Notes: generated by a model not told the origin, from the sequence alone. Counted from the first letter of the stretch, positions 1 through 7,930 are shown. The stretch is 16,187 bases of DNA from DATLHO01 sp035539855 (GCA_035539855.1 DATLHO010000246.1:1-16187), one strand, 5' to 3'. Program-made: numbers and translations.

Positions 1-100
1 GACACCGAGACCAACTGCACGACCAGCCGCCGCATCCCCCCCTCGCCGAATACGGAGAGGGGGGGATGCGGCGGCTGGTCGTGCAGTTGGTCTCGGTGTC
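1..100. repeat. Perfect 44-bp inverted repeat at window edge
   Basis: Bases 1-44 are the exact reverse complement of 57-100, separated by a 12-base loop (45-56). The outer end of the left arm is gacac and that of the right arm is gtgtc, which is also the first five bases of the tandem repeat that follows, so the symmetry may continue beyond base 1. No gene is evident. It could be a true cruciform-forming element, half of a mobile-element end, or a fold-back artefact if base 1 is a contig end. The sequence alone cannot separate these. Confidence 0.9.
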
Positions 101-234
101 CCCTCGGCCGCAGGCCGTGTCCCCTCGCCGCAGGCGTGTCCCCTCGGCCGCAGGCCGTGTCCCCTCGCCGCAGGCGTGTCCCCTCGGCCGAAGGCCGTGT
201 CCCCTCGCCGCAGGCGTGTCCCCGCGCCGCAGGC
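96..234. repeat. Tandem array of alternating 21- and 19-bp mini-hairpin repeats
   Basis: Seven units each begin with gtgtcccc and carry a short dyad around gca. Long units (core cggcc-gca-ggccg) lie at 96-116, 136-156 and 176-196. Short units (core cgcc-gca-ggcg) lie at 117-135, 157-175 and 197-215. A variant unit (gcgcc-gca-ggcgc) lies at 216-234. The long and short forms differ by loss of one base on each side of the same stem. The third long copy changes only the loop (gaa). The array ends one base before the stop codon of the minus-strand ATPase gene, so it would be transcribed as a run of hairpins in that mRNA's 3' end. No T-tract is seen, so it is not a canonical intrinsic terminator. 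Confidence 0.9.
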
Positions 235-235
235 G

Positions 236-1732
236 CTACTCCTCGTCGAGGGAGCGGCCGGTGAAGATTGAGCCGATCATGTCGCGGTAGCTGACGTGTG
301 ACTCGACTTCCTCCTTGGCGATCTTCGAGTTCTGGTGGAGGCCGTCGAGGACGAACTCCATGGCGGTCGCCATTTCGTGGACGTTGGCCGCGTCGACTTT
401 CAGGTGGCGCGCGGTGAGCTCGGCGAGGCCGGGCACGCGTGAGAGCTCGCGGTAGAAGGCGTCGAAGGGCATGCGGTCCTCGAGCTCGATGAGGTTGCCC
501 TCAGTGAACCACTTCAGGACCGGCGCGTAGGGATCGGCCGCCGCGGCCTTGTCCTTGTCGCGGCGCGGACGCTCGAGAGGGTTCGGGAAGTACATCGCGA
601 AGACCTCGCGCACCGCCTTGCCGACGAGCGCGCGCGCGACCTTCAGCGGTCCCTCCTGCTCGCCTTCGAAGACCAGCTCGACCTTCCCGGTGATCCCGGG
701 CAGGGCGTGCTGCAGGTCGATGATCCGCGGCACGACGACGCTGTCGCCGGTGAGGATCGCGCGACGCTCGGCGTTCGAGACGAGCGCCTCCATCGTCGTG
801 ATCGTCATGCGCGCCGAGACGCCCGACTGCTGGTCGACGAACTCGGACTTGCGCGCCTGCACGGCGATCATCTCGACGACCTGCTCGATGTACTCGGGCA
901 TGATCAGCGTCCCGTCGGTCTCGCGCACTGTCCACGACTCGCTGCGTGTGATCTCCATGCCGTGCTCGAGCGTCTTCGGGTAGTGCGTGAGGATCTGCGA
1001 GTCGATGCGGTCCTTCAGCGGCGTGATGATCGCGCCGCGGTTGGTGTAGTCTTGCGGATTGGCCGTGAACACCATCACGACGTCGAGCGGAATGCGCACG
1101 TTGAAGCCGCGGATCTGAATGTCGCGCTCCTGCATGATGTTGAAGAGTCCCACCTGGATGCGCGGCTGCAGATCGGGCAGCTCGTTGAGCACGAAGATGC
1201 CGCGGTTGGTACGCGGAACGATGCCGAAGTGGATCGCGGACTCGTGCGAGAACGTCAGGCGCTGGTTCGCCGCCTTTATCGGATCGATGTCGCCGATCAG
1301 GTCGGCGATCGTCACGTCGGGTGTCGCGAGCTTCTCGCCGTAGCGCTCGGAGCGATGAACCCATTCGATCGGCGTCTCGTCGCCCGCCTCGCGCACGAGG
1401 TCACGCGCGTAGCGACTGACGGGCGCGAAGGGATTGTCGTTGACCTCCGAGCCCCTGACGATCGGCACGAACTCGTCGAGCAGCAGCGGCAGCATCCGCG
1501 CTACGCGCGTCTTGGCCTGTCCGCGCAATCCGAGCAGCAGGATGTCATGCCGCGCGAGGATCGCGTTGACGAGCTGCGGCACGACGGTCTCATCGAATCC
1601 GATGATCCCCGGAAAGAGCTGCTCGCGCTCGCGGAGCTTACGCACGAGGTTGCGCCGCATCTCATCCTTGACCGGCAGGATCTCGTAGCCGGACTCCTTG
1701 AGCATTCCTAGCGTGACTGGGCGGGTGGTCAT
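236..1732 (-). CDS. MoxR/ChlI-like AAA+ ATPase (magnesium-chelatase subunit I family)
   Basis: A 498-residue AAA+ ATPase resembling magnesium-chelatase subunit I and MoxR proteins. Visible parts: Walker A GLRGQAKT (68-75), a Walker B region GIFVLNELPDL (178-188) with Asn-Glu where most AAA+ proteins have Asp-Glu, sensor 1 FTANPQDY (222-229), an arginine-finger-like TPLKDRID (237-244) and a sensor-2-like SARMT (306-310). The C-terminal part is helical and charged. Such ATPases usually act with a von Willebrand A-domain partner in metal insertion or protein maturation. No partner is visible here; one might lie beyond base 1. The ATG at 1732 is preferred because the in-frame upstream extension to 1981 overlaps the divergent GT9 gene and has shadow-like composition. 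No clear Shine-Dalgarno sequence. Not obviously related to the polysaccharide genes. The family is secure, the substrate unknown. Confidence 0.9.
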   Translation of the reverse strand: MTTRPVTLGMLKESGYEILPVKDEMRRNLVRKLREREQLFPGIIGFDETVVPQLVNAILARHDILLLGLRGQAKTRVARMLPLLLDEFVPIVRGSEVNDNPFAPVSRYARDLVREAGDETPIEWVHRSERYGEKLATPDVTIADLIGDIDPIKAANQRLTFSHESAIHFGIVPRTNRGIFVLNELPDLQPRIQVGLFNIMQERDIQIRGFNVRIPLDVVMVFTANPQDYTNRGAIITPLKDRIDSQILTHYPKTLEHGMEITRSESWTVRETDGTLIMPEYIEQVVEMIAVQARKSEFVDQQSGVSARMTITTMEALVSNAERRAILTGDSVVVPRIIDLQHALPGITGKVELVFEGEQEGPLKVARALVGKAVREVFAMYFPNPLERPRRDKDKAAAADPYAPVLKWFTEGNLIELEDRMPFDAFYRELSRVPGLAELTARHLKVDAANVHEMATAMEFVLDGLHQNSKIAKEEVESHVSYRDMIGSIFTGRSLDEE

Positions 1733-1840
1733 TGGCGTTACGGTGTAGTGAATCGTCCGGTGAAGATACGCCGTCGGACATGATTGCGGATTCCGCGCAC
1801 CGCCGGACGAGTGCCCCATCGCCCGTACCTTCGCCTCCAC
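1733..1840. promoter_or_regulatory. Divergent intergenic region, presumed promoters
   Basis: 108 bases separate the start codons of the minus-strand ATPase and the plus-strand GT9 gene, so each gene's promoter should lie here. No convincing -35/-10 pair and no strong ribosome-binding site is visible on either strand; the assignment rests on gene orientation only. Confidence 0.35.
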
Positions 1841-2860
1841 ATGAAGATCCTCGTCATCCGCTTCAGCTCCGCCGGCGACATCATCCTCACGTCGCCCTTC
1901 GTTCGCGCGCTGCGCCGGCGCTATCCCGATGCCGAGGTACACTTCGCCGTCAAGGAGGAGTTCGCGTCGCTGCTCGAGCATTCACCGCACGTCGACCGTC
2001 TCATCACACTGCCACGCGGCGCGGGCTTCGCGACACTGCTGCGAATGAAGTCGGCGCTCATCGCGGAGCTCGGCGGCGAGTACGACATCGTCTTCGATCT
2101 CCACGATTCGCTCCGCAGCCGTCACCTGCGCTTCGGGATGGGTCGCGCGGTGGCGGTGGTGCGCAAGCCGACGCTGGACAAGTGGCTGCTGGTGCATCGC
2201 AAGATCGACCGCATGCAGCCGGTCGTGCCGATCCCGCTGCGCTATCTCGAGACCGGGCGCCCGTTCAGCATCGAGGACGACGGCGAGGGACTCGAGCTGC
2301 ACATCGGCGGCACGCTTGCGCCGATCGCGCCGGCGGCGGGTCGGCCGACGATCGGCCTGGCGCCGGGCGCGCGCCACTTCACGAAGCGATGGCCGGCCGA
2401 GCGCTACCGCGAGCTCGCCGGCGCGCTCGTCGCGCGCCTGGACGCGCGCATCGTGATCTTCGGATCCGACGACGATCGCTCAGCGGGAGCCGAGATCATC
2501 CGGGGCCTTCCCGACGCGGTGAACCTCGCCGGCCGCGCCACGCTGCTCGAGGCGGCCGCGGCATGCGACGTCTGCGACGTCGTCGTGACGAACGACTCGG
2601 CGATGACCCACGTCGCGGCCGCGCGTCGCCGTCCCGTCGTGACGATCTTTGGCTCGACCGCGCAGCAGTTCGGCTTCGGGCCGTTCAGAACGCCGTCGGC
2701 GGTCGTCGAGAATGTCGGCCTCCACTGCCGCCCATGCACGACGATAGGACGCGCGAGCTGCCCCGAGGGGCACTTTCGATGCATGCTCGAGATTGGGAGT
2801 GAGGAAGTGGCGGCGGCGGTGGTGGCGGCGCGGCAGAACGCGAGATCCCCAAGGAGATGA
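1841..2860 (+). CDS. Glycosyltransferase family 9 (heptosyltransferase-like)
   Basis: A 339-residue GT-B enzyme of family 9, whose known members add ADP-heptose or similar sugars to the lipopolysaccharide core on the cytoplasmic face of the inner membrane. It starts with the family's usual N-terminus MKILVIRFSSAGDIILTSP (1-19). The nucleotide-sugar-binding half has APGARHFTKRWP (174-185), VVTNDSAMTHVAA (248-260) and FGST (270-273). Four cysteines near the C-terminus (296, 299, 307, 314) match a pattern common in heptosyltransferase-II-type proteins. The ATG at 1841 is chosen because the motif begins there; 19 in-frame upstream residues look like noise. The gene is alone on the plus strand, divergent from the ATPase and convergent with the heptose operon. 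Its last six codons lie within a dispersed repeat (2843-2868), so the C-terminus may have been set by the repeat. Donor and acceptor unknown; the nearby GDP-heptose genes make a heptose donor plausible. Confidence 0.9.
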   Translation: MKILVIRFSSAGDIILTSPFVRALRRRYPDAEVHFAVKEEFASLLEHSPHVDRLITLPRGAGFATLLRMKSALIAELGGEYDIVFDLHDSLRSRHLRFGMGRAVAVVRKPTLDKWLLVHRKIDRMQPVVPIPLRYLETGRPFSIEDDGEGLELHIGGTLAPIAPAAGRPTIGLAPGARHFTKRWPAERYRELAGALVARLDARIVIFGSDDDRSAGAEIIRGLPDAVNLAGRATLLEAAAACDVCDVVVTNDSAMTHVAAARRRPVVTIFGSTAQQFGFGPFRTPSAVVENVGLHCRPCTTIGRASCPEGHFRCMLEIGSEEVAAAVVAARQNARSPRR

Positions 2861-2868
2861 CAGGGGCG
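2843..2868 (+). repeat. Dispersed repeat, type 1, copy 1 (contains the GT9 stop codon)
   Basis: 26 bases beginning agatccccaagg and ending gacaggggcg; 25 of 26 match copy 2 at 3043-3068. The core atcccc-aa-ggagat is nearly self-complementary. The TGA at 2858-2860 that ends the GT9 gene is part of the repeat. Confidence 0.85.
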
Positions 2869-2894
2869 GGGGCGCCTCGACCCTCACAGCGCGC

Positions 2895-2929
2895 GCATCT
2901 GTCACCCCCGGAGGGGGTCTCTCCTTCGG
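2895..2929 (+). repeat. Dispersed repeat, type 2, copy 1
   Basis: 35 bases starting gcatctgtcaccccc and ending cttcgg, with a close match at 3135-3169 (four differences). Each copy contains an internal dyad of C-run and G-run (ccccc-ggaggggg here). Confidence 0.8.
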
Positions 2930-2967
2930 TACGACGGCCGCATGTGGGTCGGTTGGGTAGTGCGAGG

Positions 2968-2988
2968 GCGGCCGCCTGCGGTGGCCGC
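2968..2988. repeat. Imperfect hairpin
   Basis: gcggccgcc and ggtggccgc pair as a 9-bp stem with one mismatch around the 3-base loop tgc. The style (GC stem, tgc loop) recalls the mini-hairpins at 96-234, but the flanks differ. Confidence 0.6.
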
Positions 2989-3042
2989 TCGAGAGCATCG
3001 GCAGTGTTCTATCGCGTCATGCGGTGATGCGAACCCTAAGAA

Positions 3043-3068
3043 AGATCCCCAAGGGGATGACAGGGGCG
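3043..3068 (+). repeat. Dispersed repeat, type 1, copy 2
   Basis: Matches 2843-2868 at 25 of 26 bases. This copy has the fully complementary core atcccc-aa-ggggat. A part copy, ccccaaggggatgac, occurs at 3170-3184 next to the type 2 repeat. Confidence 0.85.
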
Positions 3069-3083
3069 CCCCTTCTGAATAGG

Positions 3084-3120
3084 CGAGGCCCCGAGCGCGC
3101 TTGGCGCGCTCGGGGCCTCG
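3084..3120. terminator. Likely bidirectional transcription terminator hairpin
   Basis: Bases 3084-3100 and 3104-3120 are perfectly complementary (17 bp, all but two of them G-C pairs) around a 3-base loop ttg. It sits between two convergent genes, 224 bases past the GT9 stop and 77 bases past the gmhA stop. There is only a two-base T run after the stem on the plus strand and none on the minus strand, so it departs from a textbook intrinsic terminator; the position and stem strength support the role. Confidence 0.6.
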
Positions 3121-3134
3121 TTCCAATACGACCC

Positions 3135-3169
3135 GCATCTGTCACCCCCGAAGAGGGTCTCTCTTTCGG
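3135..3169 (+). repeat. Dispersed repeat, type 2, copy 2
   Basis: Second copy of the repeat at 2895-2929, with changes such as cggagg to cgaaga and ctcc to ctct. It is followed directly by a part copy of the type 1 core (3170-3184). Confidence 0.8.
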
Positions 3170-3196
3170 CCCCAAGGGGATGACCGAGCCCGCTCC

Positions 3197-3778
3197 CTAC
3201 GCAGCCACCCCGGCCGCGATCATCTCGCGCAGGCGCAGAATCACGTAGTGGAAGATCACCGTGTGCACGCTCTCGGCCGTGCACATGTCGTTGAGCGGAA
3301 CGTGCACGCAGTGCGCGGCCATCGTGCGGAGCTTGCCGCCGTCGAAGCCCGTCACGCCCCAGGTCTCGAGACCGCTCGCGTTGGCGAGCTCGATCGCGCG
3401 CAGGATGTTCGGGCTGTTGCCCGATCCCGAGATCGCGATGACCATGTCGCCCGGACGCTGGAACGTGCGCAGCTGCTGCGAGAAGATCTGGTCGTAGCCC
3501 TCGTCGTTGCCGAGCGCCGAGATGAATGCGACGTTGTCGGTCAGCGCCAGGGCGCGCACGCGGCGATCCTCGTTCTTGAGGTCGAGACAGGTGCCCTTCG
3601 CGAGATCCTGCGCGAGGTGGCTGGCGCTGGCCGCCGAGCCGCCGTTGCCGATGACGAAGATCGTCGCCCCGCGCTCGAATGCCGCGTGGATCGCCTCGAT
3701 GAAGGAGTCGACCTCCGCCACGTCGACCGAGTCGATCGCCTTCTGCGTGTAGGCCTTGTAGTCGGTAAAGTTCATCAT
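3197..3778 (-). CDS. gmhA: D-sedoheptulose-7-phosphate isomerase (SIS domain)
   Basis: 193 residues, the usual length for GmhA, which converts sedoheptulose 7-phosphate to D-glycero-D-manno-heptose 7-phosphate in the cytoplasm, the first step to ADP- or GDP-heptose. A single SIS domain shows phosphosugar-binding VIGNGGSAAS (42-51) and ISGSGNSPN (116-124), then the C-terminal helix ESVHTVIFH (169-177). Aligned by eye to E. coli GmhA, the zinc ligands would be His54, Asp58 (Glu in E. coli), Glu169 (Gln in E. coli) and His177. Two ATGs lie in tandem (3778 and 3775), preceded by GGAAA. It begins 3 bases after the hddA stop, so the two are surely co-transcribed; this is the last gene of the operon. 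Substrate is supported by the hddA neighbour; an alternative is another SIS phosphosugar isomerase. Confidence 0.88.
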   Translation of the reverse strand: MMNFTDYKAYTQKAIDSVDVAEVDSFIEAIHAAFERGATIFVIGNGGSAASASHLAQDLAKGTCLDLKNEDRRVRALALTDNVAFISALGNDEGYDQIFSQQLRTFQRPGDMVIAISGSGNSPNILRAIELANASGLETWGVTGFDGGKLRTMAAHCVHVPLNDMCTAESVHTVIFHYVILRLREMIAAGVAA

Positions 3779-3781
3779 CGT

Positions 3782-4774
3782 CTATTTCCAGCTGTAGCGT
3801 TGCTGATTGAAGATCACCTTGCTGCCGTGCGGGTCGAGCATGAAGGGCATCTCGCGGTATCCGCCGAGCTGCGCGCGCAAGCTATCCTGCTCCGGCCGCC
3901 GGCAATAGACCATCAGAAATCCCCCTCCCCCCGCGCCCGAAATCTTGCCGCCGAGCGCGCCGCCGGTCATCGCCGCGTCGTACATCGAGTCGATCGTCTC
4001 GTTGCTGATGCCGTTGGCGAGGCCCTTCTTGATCGCCCAGCTGCGTCCGAGCACCTCGCCGACCGCGTCGAAGTTCTGCTCCATCAGCAGCTCGCGCACC
4101 TCGACGGCGAGCGCCTTGATCTCGTCGTGATACCCGATCGTGTCGACGAGAATCCGCTCGCGCTGCTCGGCCAGCACGCTGCCGGCCTGGCGCACGATGT
4201 TCGTGAAGAACAGCAGGAGATTGCTTCCCAGACGCCGCCCCGCCGACGGCGGCAGCGACAGCCGCTCGACGTCGACGGTGTCGTCGTCGTTGAAGCTGAA
4301 CGCGCAGAGTCCCCCGAAGGCCGCGATGTACTGGTCCTGCTTGCCGATCGGCTTGCCGAGGATGTCGATCTCGATCTCGCACGCCTCGCGCGCCAGGCGC
4401 TCGGGCGTGACCTGCTCGCCTCGGAACTGGTAGAATGCGTTGAGCAATCCGACCGTCAGGCTCGATGAGCTGCCGAGCCCCGAGCCCTCCGACGGAATGT
4501 CGGCCATCATCGCGATCTCGAAGCCGTGGGTCATGCCCGACAGCCTCGCGGCCTCGCGGACGAGATCGTGCTGGATCTCATCGATCGAGTCGACGATCTC
4601 CTTCTTCGAGTAGTCGACGTAGATCTTGTCGTCGTAGCGCTCCTTGACGATGACGAAGACGTACTTGTCGATCGCGGTCGAGACGACGTAGCCGCCGCGC
4701 GCGCGATAGTAATCCGGCAGGTCGGTGCCGCCGCCGGCGATGCTGATGCGAAGAGGAGTCTGCGTTATGATCAT
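3782..4774 (-). CDS. hddA: D-glycero-alpha-D-manno-heptose-7-phosphate 1-kinase (GHMP kinase)
   Basis: 330 residues, typical of HddA-type GHMP kinases, which phosphorylate heptose 7-phosphate at C1 with ATP on the route to GDP-D-glycero-alpha-D-manno-heptose. All three GHMP motifs are visible: motif 1 PLRISIAGGGTDLPDYY (7-23), the ATP-binding glycine/serine loop GSGLGSSSSL (97-106), and motif 3 GGKISGAGGGGF (275-286). The GKQDQY stretch (144-149) probably carries the catalytic Asp. The start is the first ATG of the frame and the conserved sequence begins at once. It lies 43 bases after the GT4 gene and 3 bases before gmhA. Other GHMP kinases (galactokinase, fucokinase or mevalonate types) fit less well given the GTDLPDYY motif and gmhA next to it. 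Confidence 0.88.
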   Translation of the reverse strand: MIITQTPLRISIAGGGTDLPDYYRARGGYVVSTAIDKYVFVIVKERYDDKIYVDYSKKEIVDSIDEIQHDLVREAARLSGMTHGFEIAMMADIPSEGSGLGSSSSLTVGLLNAFYQFRGEQVTPERLAREACEIEIDILGKPIGKQDQYIAAFGGLCAFSFNDDDTVDVERLSLPPSAGRRLGSNLLLFFTNIVRQAGSVLAEQRERILVDTIGYHDEIKALAVEVRELLMEQNFDAVGEVLGRSWAIKKGLANGISNETIDSMYDAAMTGGALGGKISGAGGGGFLMVYCRRPEQDSLRAQLGGYREMPFMLDPHGSKVIFNQQRYSWK

Positions 4775-4817
4775 CGATGCGGGCGATGCGATAACAGCCG
4801 GAGGCCGTGGGAGCGAT

Positions 4818-5966
4818 CTAGCGCTGCGCGGACGCAGCGCGCTCTTCGGCGACGCGGTAGAGATCGTTGTACGAAGCGATCATTCGTGAAAGGGTATAGC
4901 TGCTCGTGACGTGCTCGCGGCCGGCGGCGCCGAGACGCTCGCGCTGGGCTGCGTCGGCGCCGAGCTCGTCGAGGCATCGCGCGAGATCGTCGATCGATCC
5001 GACCACGCGCCCGGTCTCGCCGTCGTGCACGTGCTCGAGCAGGCCGCCGCCGTCGGAGCAGACGACCGTCGCAGTCCCCTGGTACATCGCCTCGACCGCG
5101 GCGTTGCCGAAGGACTCGAGCTCGGTCGATGGGAGTACGAAGACATCCATCGCGCGCATGTAGTCGCCGACACGTCGGACCGCGCCGGCAAAGATCGTGC
5201 GATCGGCAATGCCGCGCTCGCGGGCGCGCTCGCGGAGCGCTTCGAGCGAGGGCCCGTTGCCGAGCACGAGCAGGCGGAAGCTCTCGTGCGGAAGGCGCGC
5301 GCAGGCGTCGATGAGCATGTCGATCCGCTTCCAGTCGCGCAGCTCCGCGGCGGTGCCGATGAGCGTCGCGCCGTCGTCGGCGATGCCGAGCTCGGCGAGG
5401 ATCTCCTCGCGCGGGCGCGTCGCGTCGTGCAGCGAGAGCTCCAGTCCGTTGTACGTCACCTGCCACTTCTCGAGCGGCACGCCGAAGAGCCGCTCGCCCG
5501 CGCGACACGCGTGTGCGGTGTTGCCGGAGAACCCGTGAAAGTGGTTCCGCAGATACCATCCGGCGACCGCGTAGCGCATGCGTCGCAGTCCCGCGTGCTC
5601 GGCGTAGCCGGCGCGATTGGTGAAGACGCGGACGGCCGGACCCGCAAGCAGGCTCGCGGCGACCATCGTCATCTCCGTCGCGTGAAAGTGATGGATGTCG
5701 AACTCGGCGAAGACCTTCGCGAGCGAGCGCGCGCGGTGAATCTGGCGGTCGCTCTCGAGTCCCAGGTCGATGACGCGCACGCCGTGCTCGGCGAGGGCGT
5801 CGAAATAGTGATGTCCCCCCTGCGCCAGGATCAGCACCGGCTGGTAGGTCGACCCTTCGACCTGCGCGCGGATGAGCTGATAGACCGCACGGGTCATTCC
5901 GCCGAACGACCCGCTCCAGAGAACGTGCGCGACCTTTCTGTTCGAACGCCGGGCGGGCTTGCTCAT
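4818..5966 (-). CDS. Glycosyltransferase family 4
   Basis: A 382-residue retaining GT-B glycosyltransferase, expected to add one sugar to a lipid-linked glycan at the cytoplasmic membrane. The N-terminal acceptor half opens with HVLWSGSFGGMTRAVYQL (14-31). The donor half has VTYNGLEL (170-177), GTAAELRDWKRID (204-216), and the family's EX7E motif FVLPSTELESFGNAAVEAM (276-294; Glu284 and Glu292). No signal peptide or membrane segment. The ATG at 5966 is preferred over the TTG one codon upstream. It starts 63 bases after the nucleotidyltransferase and ends 43 bases before hddA, in the same orientation. The sugar transferred cannot be read from sequence; a heptose or hexose is plausible from context. 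Confidence 0.9.
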   Translation of the reverse strand: MSKPARRSNRKVAHVLWSGSFGGMTRAVYQLIRAQVEGSTYQPVLILAQGGHHYFDALAEHGVRVIDLGLESDRQIHRARSLAKVFAEFDIHHFHATEMTMVAASLLAGPAVRVFTNRAGYAEHAGLRRMRYAVAGWYLRNHFHGFSGNTAHACRAGERLFGVPLEKWQVTYNGLELSLHDATRPREEILAELGIADDGATLIGTAAELRDWKRIDMLIDACARLPHESFRLLVLGNGPSLEALRERARERGIADRTIFAGAVRRVGDYMRAMDVFVLPSTELESFGNAAVEAMYQGTATVVCSDGGGLLEHVHDGETGRVVGSIDDLARCLDELGADAAQRERLGAAGREHVTSSYTLSRMIASYNDLYRVAEERAASAQR

Positions 5967-6029
5967 CAAGCGGTCGGGATTCTTCCGGACGCGCCGCCGC
6001 CCGCGCTCGATGGCGGGTGCCGGACGGTC

Positions 6030-6763
6030 CTACTGTTGGGGACGTGTTGAGAGGAGATCCGATGGGCGCTCGAGGCGCGACCGCCACTCGAGCTCGGCAC
6101 GGTGGAGACCTTCCAGGGTTCCGACGTCGCGCAGGTATCCCTCCACCGGCACGCCGTTCATTCTACCGATCATCGCCGGCATCACGTGGTTGCCGAGGTC
6201 GTACGGGAACGAAGAAGGGCAAACATATTCAAATAGGCCCGCTCGCGCAATGAACATGCCCGCCGACGCCAGGTCCCCCTTCGGGTGCTCCGGTTTTTCC
6301 TCGAACTCCTCGATCGTCCCGTCCGCGCCGAGCGTGACGATGCCGCAGGCGCGGGGATTCTCCGCGTGAAAGAGCCCGACCGTCAGCGGCGCGGGATGCT
6401 CGCTGTTGAAGCGCCGCAGCGCCGTCAGATCGACGTCGGTGAGGTTGTCGGCGTAGAGGATGAAGAACTGCTCCTCTCCCGCGACGAACCCTCGGTTCGC
6501 GTCGAGCGTTCCGGCGCTGCCGAGGAGCACTTCCTCCATCACGAGGTGGATCTTCACCGGTCCCCGATACTCCGCGGCGAACGCTCGCACGGGATCGGGA
6601 AGGTGATGTAGGTTGATGAGCACCTCGTCGACGCCGTGACGCTCGAGCTGGTCCATCCACCAGGAGAGCATCGGCCGGCCGCAGACGGGCACGAGGCACT
6701 TCGGGAGCGTCTCTGTGATCGGACGCAGGCGCGTGCCGAGTCCGGCGGCGAGGAGGAACGCTT

Positions 6764-6767
<4 letters not shown>
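6030..6767 (-). CDS. Sugar-1-phosphate nucleotidyltransferase (possible heptose-1-P guanylyltransferase)
   Basis: 245 residues, a single NTP_transferase domain that joins a nucleotide to a sugar 1-phosphate. Visible: the nucleotide-binding signature AAGLGTRLRPIT (7-18), LPKCLVPVCGRPM (21-33), the metal-binding YADN (105-108), EEFEEKPEHP (153-162) and a final DVGT (214-217). It lacks the C-terminal cupin or beta-helix domain of longer relatives. With hddA and gmhA downstream, the guanylyltransferase step (HddC) is an attractive role, but glucose- or mannose-1-phosphate substrates are equally compatible with the motifs. Start: GTG at 6767, whose bases overlap the TGA of the upstream epimerase (GTGA), giving translational coupling; the longer upstream frame runs antisense-like through the epimerase gene and is rejected. 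Confidence 0.85.
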
Positions 6768-7888
<1,121 letters not shown>

Positions 7889-7889
7889 G

Positions 7890-7930
7890 ATGTTAAATGT
7901 TAGATGTCAGATGTCAGATGTTAGATGTCA
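7890..7930 (+). repeat. Heptamer array ATGTYAG, left arm
   Basis: Six tandem 7-base units: atgttaa, atgttag, atgtcag, atgtcag, atgttag and a final atgtca. Variation is almost confined to the fifth base (t/c). The array lies one base from the GTG start of the epimerase gene. It is the inverted partner of 8026-8065. Confidence 0.95.

Larger units (their letters stand above)
2861..3196. other. Gene-free region between convergent genes, repeat-rich
   Basis: 336 bases between the ends of the plus-strand GT9 gene and the minus-strand gmhA. It holds two copies of each of two repeat types, an imperfect hairpin at 2968-2988 and a strong perfect hairpin at 3084-3120. Short open frames exist on both strands but give arginine/proline-rich peptides of the kind such intergenic hairpin repeats produce, and none looks like a protein. 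Confidence 0.8.

Noticed and set aside
96..234. CRISPR array
   Set aside because: The units are contiguous (21 and 19 bp) with no variable spacers and no cas genes nearby.
66..290. 74-residue plus-strand open frame across the mini-hairpin array
   Set aside because: It is a translation of the tandem repeat, rich in Arg and Pro, and runs into the ATPase gene antisense.
1732..2802. 356-residue plus-strand open frame overlapping the GT9 gene in another frame
   Set aside because: Arg/Ala/Pro-rich, while the GT9 frame carries all family motifs.
2861..3248. Short open frames in the convergent intergenic region with peptides such as GPERAKRARGL
   Set aside because: These peptides come from translating the hairpin repeats and change frame with each copy; similar spurious peptides are annotated in many genomes.
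3101..4468. 455-residue plus-strand open frame
   Set aside because: Antisense to hddA and gmhA and continuing into the repeat region; low-complexity composition without motifs.
4911..6050. 379-residue plus-strand open frame
   Set aside because: Antisense shadow of the GT4 gene, Arg/Ala/Glu-rich, with no domain.
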